NCBI RefSeq assembly: GCF_000272045.2
Contig: NZ_AJYZ02000019.1
Coordinates: 1,686,704 to 1,750,703, forward strand
Length of the DNA stretch: 64,000 nt
Direction of reading: 5' to 3'
DNA from: Vibrio crassostreae 9ZC13
GTDB lineage: Bacteria; Pseudomonadota; Gammaproteobacteria; Enterobacterales; Vibrionaceae
The translations under genes and the position numbers were made by a program. The first letter of the stretch is position 1; each line of letters opens with the position of its first letter. Positions 48,399-62,235 of the stretch are shown piece by piece. The notes beneath the pieces were generated by a model, which saw only the letters and a list, made by a program, of their open reading frames with translations, did no database searches and had not been told where the DNA came from.

Positions 48399-49748
48399 TT
48401 GAGTAATTACAGCTTAGATTTTGCGGGGGACGAAGATTTTCGTCCCCTTGCTGCTCGTATGAGACCGGAAACTGTCGAACAGTACATCGGTCAGCAGCAT
48501 ATATTAGGCCCAGGTAAACCACTTCGCAGAGCGTTGGAAGCGGGCCATATCCACTCGATGATTTTGTGGGGGCCTCCGGGCACCGGTAAAACGACGTTAG
48601 CCGAAGTTGCAGCAAACTATGCGAATGCTGAAGTGGAACGTGTATCGGCGGTAACCTCGGGCGTAAAAGACATTCGTATTGCAATTGAAAAAGCGCGCGA
48701 GAACAAGCAAGCAGGGCGCAGAACCATCCTGTTTGTGGACGAAGTCCATCGCTTTAACAAAAGTCAGCAAGATGCTTTTCTGCCTCATATCGAAGATGGC
48801 ACCGTGACCTTTATTGGTGCGACGACAGAAAACCCATCTTTTGAACTGAACAACGCTTTGTTGTCACGTGCGCGTGTCTACAAACTGACGTCCCTGAACA
48901 CAGATGATATTTCTCTTGTCATTCGCCAAGCGATTGAAGATAAGCAACGTGGGTTAGGTGATGTGCCTGTTGATTTTGCTGATAATGTTTTAGATCGCCT
49001 TGCAGAACTGGTTAACGGCGACGCGCGTATGTCGCTTAACTACCTTGAACTGCTGTATGACATGGCAGAAGACAACGATAAAGGCGAGAAAGCGATAACC
49101 TTGCAGTTGTTGGCTGAAGTGGCTGGTGAGAAAGTCGCTCGTTTCGATAACAAGGGTGATATTTGGTACGACCTAATCTCCGCGGTTCATAAGTCAATTC
49201 GTGGCTCAAACCCTGATGCGGCCTTGTACTGGTCAGCACGAATGATTGCTGCGGGTTGTGATCCTTTGTATATCGTTAGACGCTTGCTGGCGATTGCTTC
49301 TGAAGATATCGGTAACGCTGATCCTCGCGCCATGCAGGTAGCGATGTCGGCTTGGGATTGCTTCACGCGCATTGGCCCTGCTGAAGGGGAGCGTGCGATT
49401 GCGCAGGCGGTTGTTTATCTCGCATGTGCACCAAAGAGTAACGCCGTTTACACCGCGTGGAAGCAAGCGTTAACAGATGCTCACAATCTTCCTGAATATG
49501 AAGTGCCGCATCATTTGCGAAATGCACCGACAACTTTGATGAAGGACATGGGCTACGGGCAAGAATACCGTTATGCTCATGACGAACCAGGAGCCTACGC
49601 CGCTGGTGAAAAGTATCTGCCTCCTGAAATGGGAGAGAAGCAATACTATTTCCCAACAAAACGAGGCTTAGAGACCAAAATTGGCGAGAAGCTAGATTAT
49701 CTGGCGGATTTGGACGCAAAAAGCCCACAAAAACGCTATGAAAAGTAG
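48399..49748 (+). CDS. rarA: Replication-associated recombination protein RarA
   Basis: An AAA+ ATPase of about 449 residues (MgsA/WRNIP1 family) that acts at stalled replication forks. Walker [11 protein letters not shown], Walker [24 protein letters not shown], sensor-type GATTENPSF and a C-terminal tetramerisation domain are all visible. Two in-frame TTG codons exist, 48393 and 48399; AAGAGA at about 48386-48391 is well spaced only for 48399, giving [18 protein letters not shown] start is unusual. Confidence 0.94.
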   Translation: MSNYSLDFAGDEDFRPLAARMRPETVEQYIGQQHILGPGKPLRRALEAGHIHSMILWGPPGTGKTTLAEVAANYANAEVERVSAVTSGVKDIRIAIEKARENKQAGRRTILFVDEVHRFNKSQQDAFLPHIEDGTVTFIGATTENPSFELNNALLSRARVYKLTSLNTDDISLVIRQAIEDKQRGLGDVPVDFADNVLDRLAELVNGDARMSLNYLELLYDMAEDNDKGEKAITLQLLAEVAGEKVARFDNKGDIWYDLISAVHKSIRGSNPDAALYWSARMIAAGCDPLYIVRRLLAIASEDIGNADPRAMQVAMSAWDCFTRIGPAEGERAIAQAVVYLACAPKSNAVYTAWKQALTDAHNLPEYEVPHHLRNAPTTLMKDMGYGQEYRYAHDEPGAYAAGEKYLPPEMGEKQYYFPTKRGLETKIGEKLDYLADLDAKSPQKRYEK

Positions 49749-49875
49749 TCTTTTTTGGATATCGTTACCTAGTCATAAAATTTCAATTAAATCGTTATAA
49801 ATTGGTCGAAATAGCACCAATTTTAGGGGTTTAGCAGTGATTCAGTAGCAAACTACTGAATATTCAAATAACTAA

Positions 49876-51198
<1,323 letters not shown>

Positions 51199-51229
51199 TT
51201 AGATTGATTAAGCATTAGGTTACTTATAA

Positions 51230-51257
51230 AACCCAGCCAACAGGCTGGGTTTTTTAT
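51230..51257 (+). terminator. Intrinsic terminator of serS
   Basis: AACCCAGCC / GGCTGGGTT stem with loop AACA, followed by a T run. Confidence 0.9.
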
Positions 51258-51419
51258 TGCCTATAGAATAGTGCAGTGGCGAGAAATAAATAATTTTTGT
51301 TACCTATGTGTAATAGTGTTTTATTGATTTTGATAATTATTACAATCCTTAAATGTGGCTATAATATGCTCTTACCGCGGTAGGTATAGATTTTCTCGTT
51401 CAAATACTGAGGAGGGCTT

Positions 51420-51686
51420 ATGGCCGTAGGATGGGCAGGTGACGATAGTGTCAGCCAGCAAATACAAAATACCATTGATGATGAGATCTCTCGTGTAAGA
51501 GGAAACCTTCGAGGTGGTGAGGGTTTGCGTTATTGTGATGAGTGTGGTGATGAGATTCCGGAACAAAGACGACGCGCGATCAAAGGCGTTCGTTTGTGTA
51601 TAGAATGTCAGTCAATATTAGAGCATGACGCACATCGACATTCATTGTTTAACCGTCGAGCAAGTAAAGATAGCCAATTACGTTAA
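51420..51686 (+). CDS. DksA/TraR-family C4 zinc-finger protein (YbiI-like)
   Basis: An 88-residue protein with a C-terminal zinc finger, Cys39-x2-Cys42 and Cys60-x2-Cys63, in the context YCDECGDEIPEQRRRAI and LCIECQ. It lacks the long coiled coil of true DksA, so it resembles YbiI/TraR-type short members that may act on RNA polymerase. A TATAAT-like box at 51360-51365 lies about 55 bp upstream, and GAGGAGGG precedes the ATG. A terminator follows. Confidence 0.88.
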   Translation: MAVGWAGDDSVSQQIQNTIDDEISRVRGNLRGGEGLRYCDECGDEIPEQRRRAIKGVRLCIECQSILEHDAHRHSLFNRRASKDSQLR

Positions 51687-51710
51687 ACTGACGGTTACCT
51701 TCAAGCAGTT

Positions 51711-51738
51711 AAGGCCTTACTTTTATGTAAGGCCTTTT
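51711..51738 (+). terminator. Intrinsic terminator of the zinc-finger gene
   Basis: AAGGCCTTAC / GTAAGGCCTT stem with loop TTTTAT, then TT. Confidence 0.75.
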
Positions 51739-51810
51739 AGTTTAATTAAATGATTTATTAATGAAGATATATAGAAATAATCGTCGCTCTTGTTTAGAGC
51801 AATAAACGCC

Positions 51811-53088
51811 TTATTTAAAGCAATGAGTATTTTGTAATGCAGTGTCGATAGCAGCGACCAATTGCTCAATATGTTGTGGTTTGATAATAAACGGAGGCAT
51901 CATATAAATTAGCTTACCAAACGGACGGATCCAAACGCCTTGCTCTACAAAGTGAGCTTGAATGGCTTCCATATCGACGGGTGTGTGAGTTTCAACGACG
52001 CCAATAGCGCCTAACCAACGCACGTCTTTAACCAGTTCATGTTCTCGCAACGGTGGTAACAACTCAGAAAAGAGCTGTTCAATCTGTTGAGTCTGATTTT
52101 TCCAATGGCCTTGCTCGATGATGGATAAACTTGCCGCACCGACTGCGCAAGCCAATGGGTTGCCCATAAAGGTTGGCCCGTGCATAAAGCAGCCCGCTTC
52201 ACCGCCACATACCGTGTCAGCAACTTCCTTACTCGCAAGCGTCGCTGACAATGTCATATAGCCACCAGTTAAAGCTTTGCCTACGCATAATATGTCCGGT
52301 TGAACATCGGCATGCTCACAAGCGAACAGTTCCCCTGTGCGGCCAAATCCGGTCGCAATCTCATCCAAGATCAGCAATACGTTGAATTCATCACACAGCA
52401 AGCGAACTTGTTTTAGGAACTCAGGGTGGTAGATGCGCATGCCGCCAGCCCCTTGAACGATAGGCTCTAAGATCACCGCTGCGACTTCTTGATGGTGTGC
52501 TGCCAGCTTTTCTCGAAAACTATCGATGTCACTTGAGTTCCACTCATCCCAAAAGCCTGTTTTTGGCGAATCAGCGAAAATATGTTCCGGCAAAAAGCCT
52601 TTGTAGAGGCTGTGCATCGAATTGTCAGGGTCGGTCACTGACATCGCCGCAAAGGTATCACCGTGGTAGCCATCTCTTAGTGTGAGGAACTTTGAACGAG
52701 GTTGTCCTTTAGCGTGCCAATATTGCAATGCCATCTTGAGGCTAACCTCTACGGCAACTGAACCTGAATCGGCCAAAAATACATGCTCAAGATTACTTGG
52801 CGCGAGATTCAAAAGCTTCTTACATAGATCGATAGCGGGCTGGTGGGTGATGCCACCAAACATAACGTGTGAAACCTTATCGATTTGACTATGAGCTGCA
52901 GCGTTTAGCTCTGGATGATTGTAGCCGTGGATGGTTGACCACCAAGATGACGTACCATCAATAATTCGTTTTCCGCCTTCTAATTCTAGGTAAACACCGT
53001 CTGCGTTGGTGACTGGGTAGCAGGTCAGAGGTGTTAACGTTGATGTGTAGGGATGCCAGATATGCTGGCGATCAAAGGCGAGATCCAT
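51811..53088 (-). CDS. bioA: DAPA aminotransferase BioA
   Basis: A PLP enzyme (about 425 aa from this start) that converts 7-keto-8-aminopelargonate to 7,8-diaminopelargonate with S-adenosylmethionine as amino donor. HIWHPYTS near the N-terminus, DGTSSWWS and the PLP-lysine region VGKALTGGYMTLS are diagnostic. I prefer the ATG at 53088, which has GGAAG about 6 nt upstream, over 53100. It diverges from bioB across the BirA-type operator. Confidence 0.94.
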   Translation of the reverse strand: MDLAFDRQHIWHPYTSTLTPLTCYPVTNADGVYLELEGGKRIIDGTSSWWSTIHGYNHPELNAAAHSQIDKVSHVMFGGITHQPAIDLCKKLLNLAPSNLEHVFLADSGSVAVEVSLKMALQYWHAKGQPRSKFLTLRDGYHGDTFAAMSVTDPDNSMHSLYKGFLPEHIFADSPKTGFWDEWNSSDIDSFREKLAAHHQEVAAVILEPIVQGAGGMRIYHPEFLKQVRLLCDEFNVLLILDEIATGFGRTGELFACEHADVQPDILCVGKALTGGYMTLSATLASKEVADTVCGGEAGCFMHGPTFMGNPLACAVGAASLSIIEQGHWKNQTQQIEQLFSELLPPLREHELVKDVRWLGAIGVVETHTPVDMEAIQAHFVEQGVWIRPFGKLIYMMPPFIIKPQHIEQLVAAIDTALQNTHCFK

Positions 53089-53127
53089 AGTAACTTCCAT
53101 TCTTGGTGTGATTAAAAAATAACCAGA

Positions 53128-53159
53128 TGTAAACTTTTGATATTATCAATGTGTTGACA
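53128..53159. promoter_or_regulatory. BirA (biotin operon) operator
   Basis: TGTAAAC (53128-53134) is followed by 18 bases and GTTGACA (53153-53159). This is the half-site pattern TGTAAAC-N18-GTTTACA of the E. coli BirA operator with one mismatch, and the spacing is identical. It sits in the bioA/bioB divergent gap, exactly where the bidirectional operator is in E. coli. BirA itself is not in the window. Confidence 0.85.
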
Positions 53160-53247
53160 GTCTAAAGCTTGTCGGTAGACTAGCCAAGCATAAATGCAAT
53201 CTCTATTGATAGAGATGAAACATCAAATAATAAAAAAGGATCGACAC

Positions 53248-54300
53248 GTGGAAGTTCGTCATGACTGGACAGTTGCTGAAGTAACAGCACTGCTTGAAAA
53301 ACCGTTTATGGATTTAATGTTTGAAGCTCAAGTGGTTCATAGACAGTACCAAGAGCACAACCACGTGCAGGTGAGTACGCTTCTATCGATTAAGACTGGT
53401 GCTTGTCCTGAAGACTGTAAGTATTGTCCTCAAAGTGCTCACTACCGAACGGATGTCGACAAAGAACGCCTAATGGAAGTAGAGCGTGTTTTGGATGCGG
53501 CGCAAAAAGCCAAGAACGCGGGCTCGACTCGTTTCTGTATGGGCGCGGCGTGGAAAAACCCGAAAGAACGCGATATGCCTCACTTGACTGATATGATCAA
53601 AGGTGTGAAAGGTATGGGTCTAGAAACCTGTATGACACTAGGCATGTTAACCCCTGATCAAGCTGGCGAGTTAGCGGATGCAGGCTTGGATTACTACAAC
53701 CATAACCTTGATACGTCTCCCGAGTTTTACGGCAGCATCATCACCACTCGTACTTACCAAGATCGTTTAGATACGCTATCTCACGTACGTGATGCCGGTA
53801 TGAAGATCTGTTCTGGTGGCATTATTGGTATGGGCGAAAGTACCAATGACCGTGCAGGCCTGCTGGTAGAGCTAGCGAACCTTCCGGTACACCCTGAGAG
53901 TGTGCCAATCAACATGCTCGTGAAAGTGAAAGGCACACCGATGGAAAACGTCGATGATGTTGAATCTTTTGACTTCATTAAGTTGATTGCGATTGCTCGT
54001 ATCATGATGCCAATGTCAGCGGTTCGTCTATCTGCAGGTCGCGAGAATATGAATGAACAGATGCAGGCGATGTGCTTCATGGCTGGCGCGAACTCTATCT
54101 TCTACGGTTGTAAGCTACTGACTACGCCAAACCCAGATGAAGACACGGACATGCAGCTGTTTAAGAAGTTAGGCATCAACAGCCAACAAGTGGCTCAGAA
54201 GCCTGATGAAATTCAAGAAAACGAACTGTTAGATCAAGTAGTGGAGCGCGTTGCTGCTCGTCCAACGAAAGATGACATGTTCTACGATGCCACTGTTTAA
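53248..54300 (+). CDS. bioB: Biotin synthase BioB
   Basis: A 350-residue radical SAM enzyme that inserts sulfur into dethiobiotin. The cluster motif is CPEDCKYC, C53-x3-C57-x2-C60, the same numbering as E. coli. I chose GTG at 53248, with AAAAAAGGA seven bases upstream and a start MEVRHDWT that aligns with V. cholerae BioB. The longer frame from 53194 adds 18 non-homologous residues. The end overlaps the start of bioF by 14 bases. Confidence 0.95.
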   Translation: MEVRHDWTVAEVTALLEKPFMDLMFEAQVVHRQYQEHNHVQVSTLLSIKTGACPEDCKYCPQSAHYRTDVDKERLMEVERVLDAAQKAKNAGSTRFCMGAAWKNPKERDMPHLTDMIKGVKGMGLETCMTLGMLTPDQAGELADAGLDYYNHNLDTSPEFYGSIITTRTYQDRLDTLSHVRDAGMKICSGGIIGMGESTNDRAGLLVELANLPVHPESVPINMLVKVKGTPMENVDDVESFDFIKLIAIARIMMPMSAVRLSAGRENMNEQMQAMCFMAGANSIFYGCKLLTTPNPDEDTDMQLFKKLGINSQQVAQKPDEIQENELLDQVVERVAARPTKDDMFYDATV

Positions 54301-55498
54301 ATCCCGTATCAAAGATGCCCTTGTTCAACGCCGTGAGCAGGGGCTAACTCGTCAACTTAAAGTGCTCGAAAACAGTAATGGTCCTTTGCTTAATTGCGAA
54401 GGTTCTCGCTTTATTAATTTTTCGAGTAATGATTACCTAGGCTTGGCGAACGACCCTGAATTGGTAGAGGCGTGGCAAGCGGGGCTTTCCCTTTATGGTG
54501 CTGGCAGTGCGGCATCGCCATTGGTCACGGGTTTTAGTCCTGCTCATAGAAATTTAGAAGCTCAGCTGTGTGAATGGTTGGGCTTTGAACGTGCGATTCT
54601 CTTTAGTTCTGGTTTCAGTGCGAACCAAGCCTTGTTGTTTTCTCTGCTCGAAAAAGACGACTCTCTGCTGCAAGACAAGCTTAATCACGCCTCTTTGATG
54701 GAAGCGGGGATGCTTTCTCATGCAACCATGAAACGCTTTAAACACAACGACACGCAGCATCTAGAGTCTCTATTAAGCCGATCTCTACAATCCTTGGTCG
54801 TCACTGAGGGCGTATTCAGCATGGACGGCGATCAAGCGCCTCTCAGCCAGATATCTAACCTGACTCATCAATACGACAGTTGGTTGGCGGTTGATGATGC
54901 CCACGGTATCGGCGTATTAGGTGATAAAGGAGCTGGGAGTTGCAGTGCAGCACAAATCTCCCCCGATATTTTGGTGGTGACCTTTGGCAAAGCATTTGGC
55001 GTTTCTGGTGCTGCGATTCTTTGTTCGTCAGAAGTGGGTGATTACTTAACTCAGTTTGCTCGTCATCATGTGTACTCGACGGCGATGCCACCTTCACAAG
55101 CGGTGGCTTTATCTCATGCCTGTAAGATGACTCAAACTCAAGAGTGGCGCCGAGAAAAGCTGACTGAGTTAGGGTCTCTCTATGCAGAGCAGGTGAGCGG
55201 CTTGAAAGGCTTTGTGGATACTCAGACTCCGATTAAGCCATTTGTGATAGGTGAAGCACAAGCGGCATTATCAATAGCTGAAGAGTTAAAGCAAAACCAA
55301 GTTTGGGTGACCGCAATAAGGCCGCCAGCCATACCTGCTGGAACTGCTCGATTACGAATCACGTTAACAGCTAACCATAGCCCAAAACAGATTCTCCAGT
55401 TAACCAGGTCGTTGCATCAAGCCATTGAACGAAACATCGACTTAAGCACTGAACCGGGTATCCATCCAAGCTTTGAATCAAATAAAGAGGCTCAGTAA
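54287..55498 (+). CDS. bioF: 8-amino-7-oxononanoate synthase BioF
   Basis: A 403-residue PLP enzyme that joins pimeloyl-ACP and alanine. [13 protein letters not shown], the [13 protein letters not shown] region with the PLP lysine and the [13 protein letters not shown] block are typical. The ATG at 54287 ([12 protein letters not shown]) aligns with BioF starts; an earlier ATG at 54272 is possible. It overlaps bioB by 14 nt and touches bioC. Confidence 0.94.
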   Translation: MPLFKSRIKDALVQRREQGLTRQLKVLENSNGPLLNCEGSRFINFSSNDYLGLANDPELVEAWQAGLSLYGAGSAASPLVTGFSPAHRNLEAQLCEWLGFERAILFSSGFSANQALLFSLLEKDDSLLQDKLNHASLMEAGMLSHATMKRFKHNDTQHLESLLSRSLQSLVVTEGVFSMDGDQAPLSQISNLTHQYDSWLAVDDAHGIGVLGDKGAGSCSAAQISPDILVVTFGKAFGVSGAAILCSSEVGDYLTQFARHHVYSTAMPPSQAVALSHACKMTQTQEWRREKLTELGSLYAEQVSGLKGFVDTQTPIKPFVIGEAQAALSIAEELKQNQVWVTAIRPPAIPAGTARLRITLTANHSPKQILQLTRSLHQAIERNIDLSTEPGIHPSFESNKEAQ

Positions 55499-56302
55499 AT
55501 GTCACAAGAAGCAGTAGTGCATAATTACGTTGGCCAAGATAAGAGTGCGATTGCCGAAGCCTTTGGTAAAGCGGCAACAACCTATGACAAACACGCTGAA
55601 TTTCAACGCGATGTTGGCCACCGATTACTGGATAAATTACCCAGCGATCTGTCAGGCTTTAAGGTGCTGGATCTAGGTTGTGGTACTGGCTATTTCTCCG
55701 AGCAACTTGTAAAACGAGGCGCCGAAGTGGTTTGCGCTGATCTTTCTGTTGGAATGCTAGCAACAGCAGAGAAGCGGTGTGGTGCATCTGTATCTTTATA
55801 TCAACAAGCCGATGCCGAACAATTGCCGTTTGAAGATGGGTGCTTTGACATCGTTTTCTCTAGCCTTGCGTTGCAATGGTGTGACGATTTGTCGTCGCCT
55901 TTGAGAGAGATGAAGCGTGTTACAGCGGCTGGTGGGCGTGTTATTTTCTCAACTTTGCTTGATGGGTCGCTGTTTGAACTGAAAAAGTCGTGGTCCAAAA
56001 TTGACGCACATCAACACGTTAACCATTTTATTACAATCAATAAGGTAAAAATTGCGTTAGCGCAATCTAGCTGTACCGTTCATCAACTAGACTTGCCCAC
56101 CATCACCGTTTGGTACGACACTGCGTTTGAACTGATGCGCGACCTTAAAGGTATCGGCGCTAATCACGTAAGTGGTCGCTCACAAGGTTTAACAAGTCGT
56201 CGCATGTTGCAGCTTGTTGATCGGGAATATCGAGAGTTTAAGAACCATCAAGGTTTCTTACCAGCAACATATCAAGTTTGTTTAGGGGTTATTCAATTAT
56301 GA
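55499..56302 (+). CDS. bioC: Malonyl-ACP O-methyltransferase BioC
   Basis: A 267-residue SAM-dependent enzyme that methylates malonyl-ACP to disguise it for fatty-acid synthesis, starting the pimelate moiety. The SAM motif is [16 protein letters not shown]. It begins directly after the bioF stop (TAAATG) and its stop overlaps the bioD ATG (ATGA). No bioH is in the window. Confidence 0.94.
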   Translation: MSQEAVVHNYVGQDKSAIAEAFGKAATTYDKHAEFQRDVGHRLLDKLPSDLSGFKVLDLGCGTGYFSEQLVKRGAEVVCADLSVGMLATAEKRCGASVSLYQQADAEQLPFEDGCFDIVFSSLALQWCDDLSSPLREMKRVTAAGGRVIFSTLLDGSLFELKKSWSKIDAHQHVNHFITINKVKIALAQSSCTVHQLDLPTITVWYDTAFELMRDLKGIGANHVSGRSQGLTSRRMLQLVDREYREFKNHQGFLPATYQVCLGVIQL

Positions 56303-56982
56303 TTGATGCATTATTCATTGCAGGTACGGATACCGAAGTGGGAAAAACTGTGGTTTCAAAAGCGATTCTTCAAGCTTTGGCCGCACAAGATTTATCAACA
56401 ATTGGTTACAAGCCAGTTGCTGCAGGGAGTGAAAAATCTCCTGAAGGACTACGTAATAGTGATGCACTGCATCTTCAAGAAGCGGCGACGCAAGATATTG
56501 CTTACGAAGACGTCAATCCATATGCGTTGTTGCTACCATCATCGCCTCACATCGCTGCTAAGCATGACGGCGTGGTGATTGATGAAGCCGTATTATCTGC
56601 AAAGCTGGAAGAGCATAAGCAAAACTCTGACATCGTGTTAGTTGAAGGTGCTGGTGGTTGGCGTGTACCGGTTTCAGATGATGAATACTTGTCTAGCTGG
56701 GTTAAAAAAGAGCAGCTTCCAGTGGTACTGACTGTGGGTATTAAGCTTGGTTGTTTGAGCCACGCACTGCTAACTGCTGAAGCGATTCGTGCTGACGGAC
56801 TAAACTTAGTTGGTTGGGTAGCAAACCGTATTAATCCAGGCACTGAACATTACGCTGATATTATTGCGATGCTTGAAGATAAGCTAGGTGCACCAAAGTT
56901 AGGTGAGATCCCTTACGTACCAAAAGCGAAGTCTAAGAATATTGGCAAGTACATTAATGTACAGCCATTGCTTGAGCTTTAA
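56299..56982 (+). CDS. bioD: Dethiobiotin synthetase BioD
   Basis: A 227-residue ATP-dependent carboxylase that closes the ureido ring of dethiobiotin. The P-loop is GTDTEVGKT at about 9-17. [10 protein letters not shown] and the [11 protein letters not shown] region match the family. It starts at ATG 56299, four bases inside bioC, with AGGGG upstream. Last gene of bioBFCD. Confidence 0.95.
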   Translation: MIDALFIAGTDTEVGKTVVSKAILQALAAQDLSTIGYKPVAAGSEKSPEGLRNSDALHLQEAATQDIAYEDVNPYALLLPSSPHIAAKHDGVVIDEAVLSAKLEEHKQNSDIVLVEGAGGWRVPVSDDEYLSSWVKKEQLPVVLTVGIKLGCLSHALLTAEAIRADGLNLVGWVANRINPGTEHYADIIAMLEDKLGAPKLGEIPYVPKAKSKNIGKYINVQPLLEL

Positions 56983-57006
56983 TTCTCAAGTTATACGAGA
57001 AATAAG

Positions 57007-57034
57007 AAAAGGGCTGCGATTGCAGCCCTTTTGC
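57007..57034. terminator. Terminator of bioBFCD
   Basis: AAAAGGGCTGC / GCAGCCCTTTT perfect stem with loop GATT; it can also serve the opposite strand. Confidence 0.88.
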
Positions 57035-57096
57035 TATTTTAAGCCTTTAGACCTTGAGTTGATAAACAACCGGTCTTTTAATAAACAAGCTTAGAA

Positions 57097-57264
57097 CTAA
57101 TGTTCTTTAGTCAGTCCCATTAAAGCTTGCTGAGTTTCTGTGATTTTTGTCTGTGCCGTTTGCGGTGTTAGGATTCCAACCTGCTTTTTCGCTTCTTCTT
57201 CAGTAATCCCTAGGTGACAGCACAGTAAATCGATAGCCATTTGAGTGTTAGTACCTTCAACCAT
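57097..57264 (-). CDS. Small hypothetical protein, 55 aa
   Basis: I do not recognise it. From the ATG at 57264 the protein has 55 residues, with CC in LLCCHLGITEEEAKK and a hydrophilic C-terminus rich in Thr and Gln. The ATG is preceded by GGAAAGGA on the minus strand, better than that of the longer 62-residue frame (57285). It lies convergent with the bio operon and divergent from htpX. Function is unknown. Confidence 0.6.
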   Translation of the reverse strand: MVEGTNTQMAIDLLCCHLGITEEEAKKQVGILTPQTAQTKITETQQALMGLTKEH

Positions 57265-57541
57265 GATCCTTTCCTTTTTGTACATGGACTAGCCAATAAA
57301 TCATCTGAAGTCACTGTAAACGGATTGTTATATCGACACCATACGACTTAGGTCTAATAGAGTGGATTTAATTCGGATATGGTCTCGTAATCAAATGTTG
57401 CAATTTAATGCTTAACCTTGTTTTCTTAATCTAAGACTATATGTATAAGTAAGTATAAGTCTTCAAGGTTGGAATCTATTGCTGTCTGCCTTGTCTATAA
57501 CAATAAGTTTTATAAAAACAGCTTTCATGCGGAGATAAGTA

Positions 57542-58405
57542 ATGAAGCGAGTAATGTTGTTCCTTGCAACTAACCTAGCGGTTGTATTGGTACTAAGTGT
57601 TGTTCTTAATGTTGTATACGCAGTTACAGGTATGCAACCCGGTAGCCTATCAGGCTTATTGGTGATGGCTGCGGTATTTGGTTTTGGCGGCTCATTCATT
57701 TCATTAATGATGTCGAAGAAAATGGCGCTACGCTCGGTAGGCGGCATGGTCATTGAAAGCCCACGTAACGAAACAGAACATTGGTTGATGGAGACGGTAA
57801 GCCGTCAAGCTCAACAAGTTGGTATTGGTATGCCAACAGTGGCGATCTACGATTCGCCAGACATCAACGCATTCGCAACAGGTGCTAAGCGTGACGATTC
57901 ATTGGTAGCGGTATCAACAGGCCTGCTGCACAACATGACACGTGACGAAGCTGAAGCGGTATTAGCGCATGAAGTTAGCCACATCGCAAACGGCGACATG
58001 GTGACGATGACCCTAATGCAAGGTGTTGTGAACACGTTCGTTATCTTCCTATCTCGTTTCATCGCCAACATTGTTGCGTCGAATGACAACGAAGAAGAGG
58101 GTGGCAGCAACATGATGGTGTACTTCGGTGTGTCTATGGTGCTGGAACTGGTATTTGGTTTCCTAGCGAGCTTCATTACCATGTGGTACAGCCGCCACCG
58201 TGAGTTCCATGCTGATTCAGGTGCTGCGCACTTGGTTGGTAAAGAGAAGATGATTGCAGCGCTAGAGCGTCTAAAGGTGAGCCATGAGCCACAACTAGAA
58301 GGTTCTATGATGGCGTTTGGTATCAACGGTAAGAAGTCTCTAACAGAGCTTCTAATGAGCCACCCGCCGCTAGACAAGCGTATTGCTTCTCTACGTAACA
58401 TGTAA
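57542..58405 (+). CDS. htpX: Inner-membrane zinc protease HtpX
   Basis: A 287-residue M48 protease for membrane-protein quality control. Two N-terminal helices (about 5-25 and 35-58) are followed by the catalytic HEVSH (His143, His147) and two further hydrophobic segments (about 158-178, 195-215). The third zinc ligand glutamate is in [10 protein letters not shown]. Length matches the family. Cpx/heat-shock control is usual, but no such box is evident by eye. Confidence 0.95.
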   Translation: MKRVMLFLATNLAVVLVLSVVLNVVYAVTGMQPGSLSGLLVMAAVFGFGGSFISLMMSKKMALRSVGGMVIESPRNETEHWLMETVSRQAQQVGIGMPTVAIYDSPDINAFATGAKRDDSLVAVSTGLLHNMTRDEAEAVLAHEVSHIANGDMVTMTLMQGVVNTFVIFLSRFIANIVASNDNEEEGGSNMMVYFGVSMVLELVFGFLASFITMWYSRHREFHADSGAAHLVGKEKMIAALERLKVSHEPQLEGSMMAFGINGKKSLTELLMSHPPLDKRIASLRNM

Positions 58406-58719
58406 TCGCTACGTATTCTTCAGTCGCTAATCGACAAGATACATTTGAAAGGCTTCCTTCGGGAGGTCTTTTTTGATCTTGGCATCTAAGACAGTAAGTA
58501 TTCGAGGAATAGGTGTCTGGCGATAGAGGGTTACTGGTGATGAAGCATTACGATATTGATTGGTTGATATCGCACGGATTGAGATGAGTAGGGTAATGAT
58601 ACTGGGTTGCTTTGTATTATTTTGCTGACGTCTCTTGTGCTCAATACACTTTGTTCCGCTCAACAAAAAGGCTTCCACATGGGAAGCCTTAGTCTATTCT
58701 GTGATTCGAAATTCGAACC
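58406..58719. other. Convergent intergenic region htpX/purB with two hairpins
   Basis: The htpX end has AGGCTTCC / GGAGGTCT (about 58451-58470) with loop TTCG and T6, a plausible terminator with wobbles. AAGGCTTCC / GGGAAGCCTT near 58667-58690 forms the purB terminator on the minus strand. Between them I see nothing coding; the 83-residue minus-strand frame here has no ribosome site and no family features. Confidence 0.6.
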
Positions 58720-60129
<1,410 letters not shown>

Positions 60130-60164
60130 TTATACCAGTAACAATCTCAATTGTCACGCACATT

Positions 60165-60180
60165 GCGCAATCGTTTGCGT
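60165..60180 (-). promoter_or_regulatory. PurR-like operator upstream of purB
   Basis: GCGCAATCGTTTGCGT matches the PurR consensus ACGCAAACGTTTGCGT at 14 of 16 positions. It lies in the hflD-purB gap, where it could repress a purB promoter. In E. coli the purB PurR site is inside the coding region, so this position differs. Confidence 0.7.
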
Positions 60181-60233
60181 GAGAGTTGTGTTGATACAAA
60201 AAACAAGCTCGCGACGAGGCGCGAGCTAATAAA

Positions 60234-60851
60234 CTACATTCGAGCTAGTAGGATTTGAGCCTGCTCGATCATCTTCTTACGACCGAAGATAAGGTGGCGA
60301 CGTTTACCGCCAACTTGACGCCATAACACAGCGCTTCGAATCCCTGATAGAAGCAGTGCGCGAACCTTATGTTGGCTCGATGTCTGCTGAAGTACAGACG
60401 GAGTACCAGAAACCTGAATGCGAGGGCCGATAGGGCTGACGACATCAAGGTAGATACTTGCAAGGTTGCTGATCATTTGCTCGTCAAACAGATCAAAGTG
60501 TTCAGTTTGGCGCTCTGCAGTTTGAATGCGGTCACCAAGCTGAGACATAGAGTCGTTGCGAGAAGACAGCTTACGCTCAAGCGCCATCAAGCTGATGATG
60601 TAACGCGTGATATCGCTACCTGCTGGAGTACTATCGATACCTTTTACTAAGCACTCAAGGCCAAGCTTTAGGTTCGCTTCACGTCCAAATACGCCCACGG
60701 TATTCGATGGGTTGGTATTTAAAATGGCACTGAGTGAAGCTTCAAAGGCATCTTTATCACAATGGCCGTCTTTCGCTACTTGTTGAACCAAAGCCACAGC
60801 TTGGCAAATTCCGGCGAAAGCAATAGTACGGTCATAAAGTGTATTAGCCAC
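60234..60851 (-). CDS. hflD: HflD (high-frequency lysogenization) homolog
   Basis: A 205-residue membrane-associated helical protein. In E. coli HflD binds phage lambda CII and lies in the same mnmA-hflD-purB cluster. [16 protein letters not shown] at the N-terminus and [16 protein letters not shown] near the C-terminus match. It begins 44 nt after the mnmA stop. The normal cellular role is unclear. Confidence 0.92.
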   Translation of the reverse strand: MANTLYDRTIAFAGICQAVALVQQVAKDGHCDKDAFEASLSAILNTNPSNTVGVFGREANLKLGLECLVKGIDSTPAGSDITRYIISLMALERKLSSRNDSMSQLGDRIQTAERQTEHFDLFDEQMISNLASIYLDVVSPIGPRIQVSGTPSVLQQTSSQHKVRALLLSGIRSAVLWRQVGGKRRHLIFGRKKMIEQAQILLARM

Positions 60852-60894
60852 GTAGTAACTCCTAGTTGTCTTCTATCGTTTGTCGTTTGATTGA

Positions 60895-62031
60895 TTAGAT
60901 GCGCTTTTCGATGATACCACCACCAAGACATACTTCGCCTTGGTAGAACACTGCAGATTGACCTGGGGTCACTGCGATTTGTGGCTCATCAAAAATAACC
61001 TTAATGTTCTCATCATCAATTGGGATGATTGTACAAGGAATATCTGTTTGACGGTAACGTGTTTTTACCGTGCATGTCATAACTTCAGTAATTGGTGTGC
61101 GATTTACCCAATGAAGTTGAGATGCGATCAAGCCTTCTGATTTCAGAAGAGGGTGGTCTTTACCTTGTACTGCGATAAGTACATTACGCTTAAGGTCTTT
61201 TTCACCAACAAACCATGGTTCTTCGTTACCGCCACCACCTTTAGTGCCGCCAATATGAAGGCCTTTACGCTGACCTAGCGTGTGGTACATCAAACCTTGG
61301 TGTTGACCAATCACTTGGCCTTCAGGTGTTTCGATGTTACCCGGTTGTGCTGGTAGGTATTTGCCTAGGAACTCAGTGAACTTGCGCTCACCGATAAAGC
61401 AGATGCCTGTTGAATCTTTCTTCTTAGCTGTGATCAAGTCTTGCTCTTCAGCAATACGTCGCACTTCTGGCTTCTCTAATTCACCGACAGGGAATAGGCT
61501 GCGTGCCACTTGATCTGAGCTTAGCGTGTATAGGAAATAACTTTGGTCTTTGTTGCTGTCTAGACCGCGTAGCATTTCTGGTTTTACGCCAGCATCAAGC
61601 TCTTCTTGAGTTGGGAAAGTACGACGAACGTAGTGACCCATCGCAATGTAGTCTGCGTCTAGCACTTCATCCGCAAACTCTAAGAATGCTTTAAATTTGA
61701 TTTCTTTGTTACAAAGGATATCTGGGTTAGGTGTACGACCTGCCTTGTACTCTTCAAGGAAGTATTCGAATACGTTGTCCCAGTATTCTGCAGCAAAGTT
61801 GATAGTGTGAAGGTGGATACCTAGTTTGTCACATACCGCTTGAGCATCAGCAAGATCTTCAGCTGCCGTGCAGTATTCTTCATTATCGTCTTCTTCCCAG
61901 TTTTTCATGAAAAGGCCTTCTACCTGATAGCCTTGTTGCTGAAGAAGATACGCCGATACTGACGAATCTACACCGCCGGACATACCGACAATTACTTTCT
62001 TTTCGCTGTTTCCAGAGCTGATATCTGACAT
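60895..62031 (-). CDS. mnmA: tRNA 2-thiouridylase MnmA
   Basis: A 378-residue enzyme that thiolates the wobble uridine of Lys, Glu and Gln tRNAs. The ATP loop is [10 protein letters not shown] (16-25). The catalytic cysteines are C107 ([12 protein letters not shown]) and C211 ([13 protein letters not shown]). First gene of mnmA-hflD-purB. Divergent from the small gene at 62236. Confidence 0.96.
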   Translation of the reverse strand: MSDISSGNSEKKVIVGMSGGVDSSVSAYLLQQQGYQVEGLFMKNWEEDDNEEYCTAAEDLADAQAVCDKLGIHLHTINFAAEYWDNVFEYFLEEYKAGRTPNPDILCNKEIKFKAFLEFADEVLDADYIAMGHYVRRTFPTQEELDAGVKPEMLRGLDSNKDQSYFLYTLSSDQVARSLFPVGELEKPEVRRIAEEQDLITAKKKDSTGICFIGERKFTEFLGKYLPAQPGNIETPEGQVIGQHQGLMYHTLGQRKGLHIGGTKGGGGNEEPWFVGEKDLKRNVLIAVQGKDHPLLKSEGLIASQLHWVNRTPITEVMTCTVKTRYRQTDIPCTIIPIDDENIKVIFDEPQIAVTPGQSAVFYQGEVCLGGGIIEKRI

Positions 62032-62235
62032 GTCTAAACACCGTTACTATTACTTGGTCGCAGATTCTAACAGAAAGAGAAACGCCGTGACAGATCCGAG
62101 ACCGGAATCACAGTTTCATTTGCACAAATAGTGCGCTGACTTTGTTAGAGAATCGCATGAGAGCGAGGTGAGTCGCTAGGATGTCAGAAGTATATGTGGC
62201 ATAGTCGCTCGAAATCCAAGACCTGAGATAAAAAA

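Noticed and set aside
53194..53247. 18-residue N-terminal extension of BioB
   Set aside because: It is not homologous to known BioB starts, and the GTG at 53248 has a good ribosome site. It also lies in the bioA/bioB control region.
57847..58401. 184-residue minus-strand frame inside htpX
   Set aside because: It is antisense to an intact, conserved protease gene; there is no ribosome site.
58427..58678. 83-residue minus-strand frame between htpX and purB
   Set aside because: It overlaps the terminators of both genes, lacks a good start signal and has odd composition.
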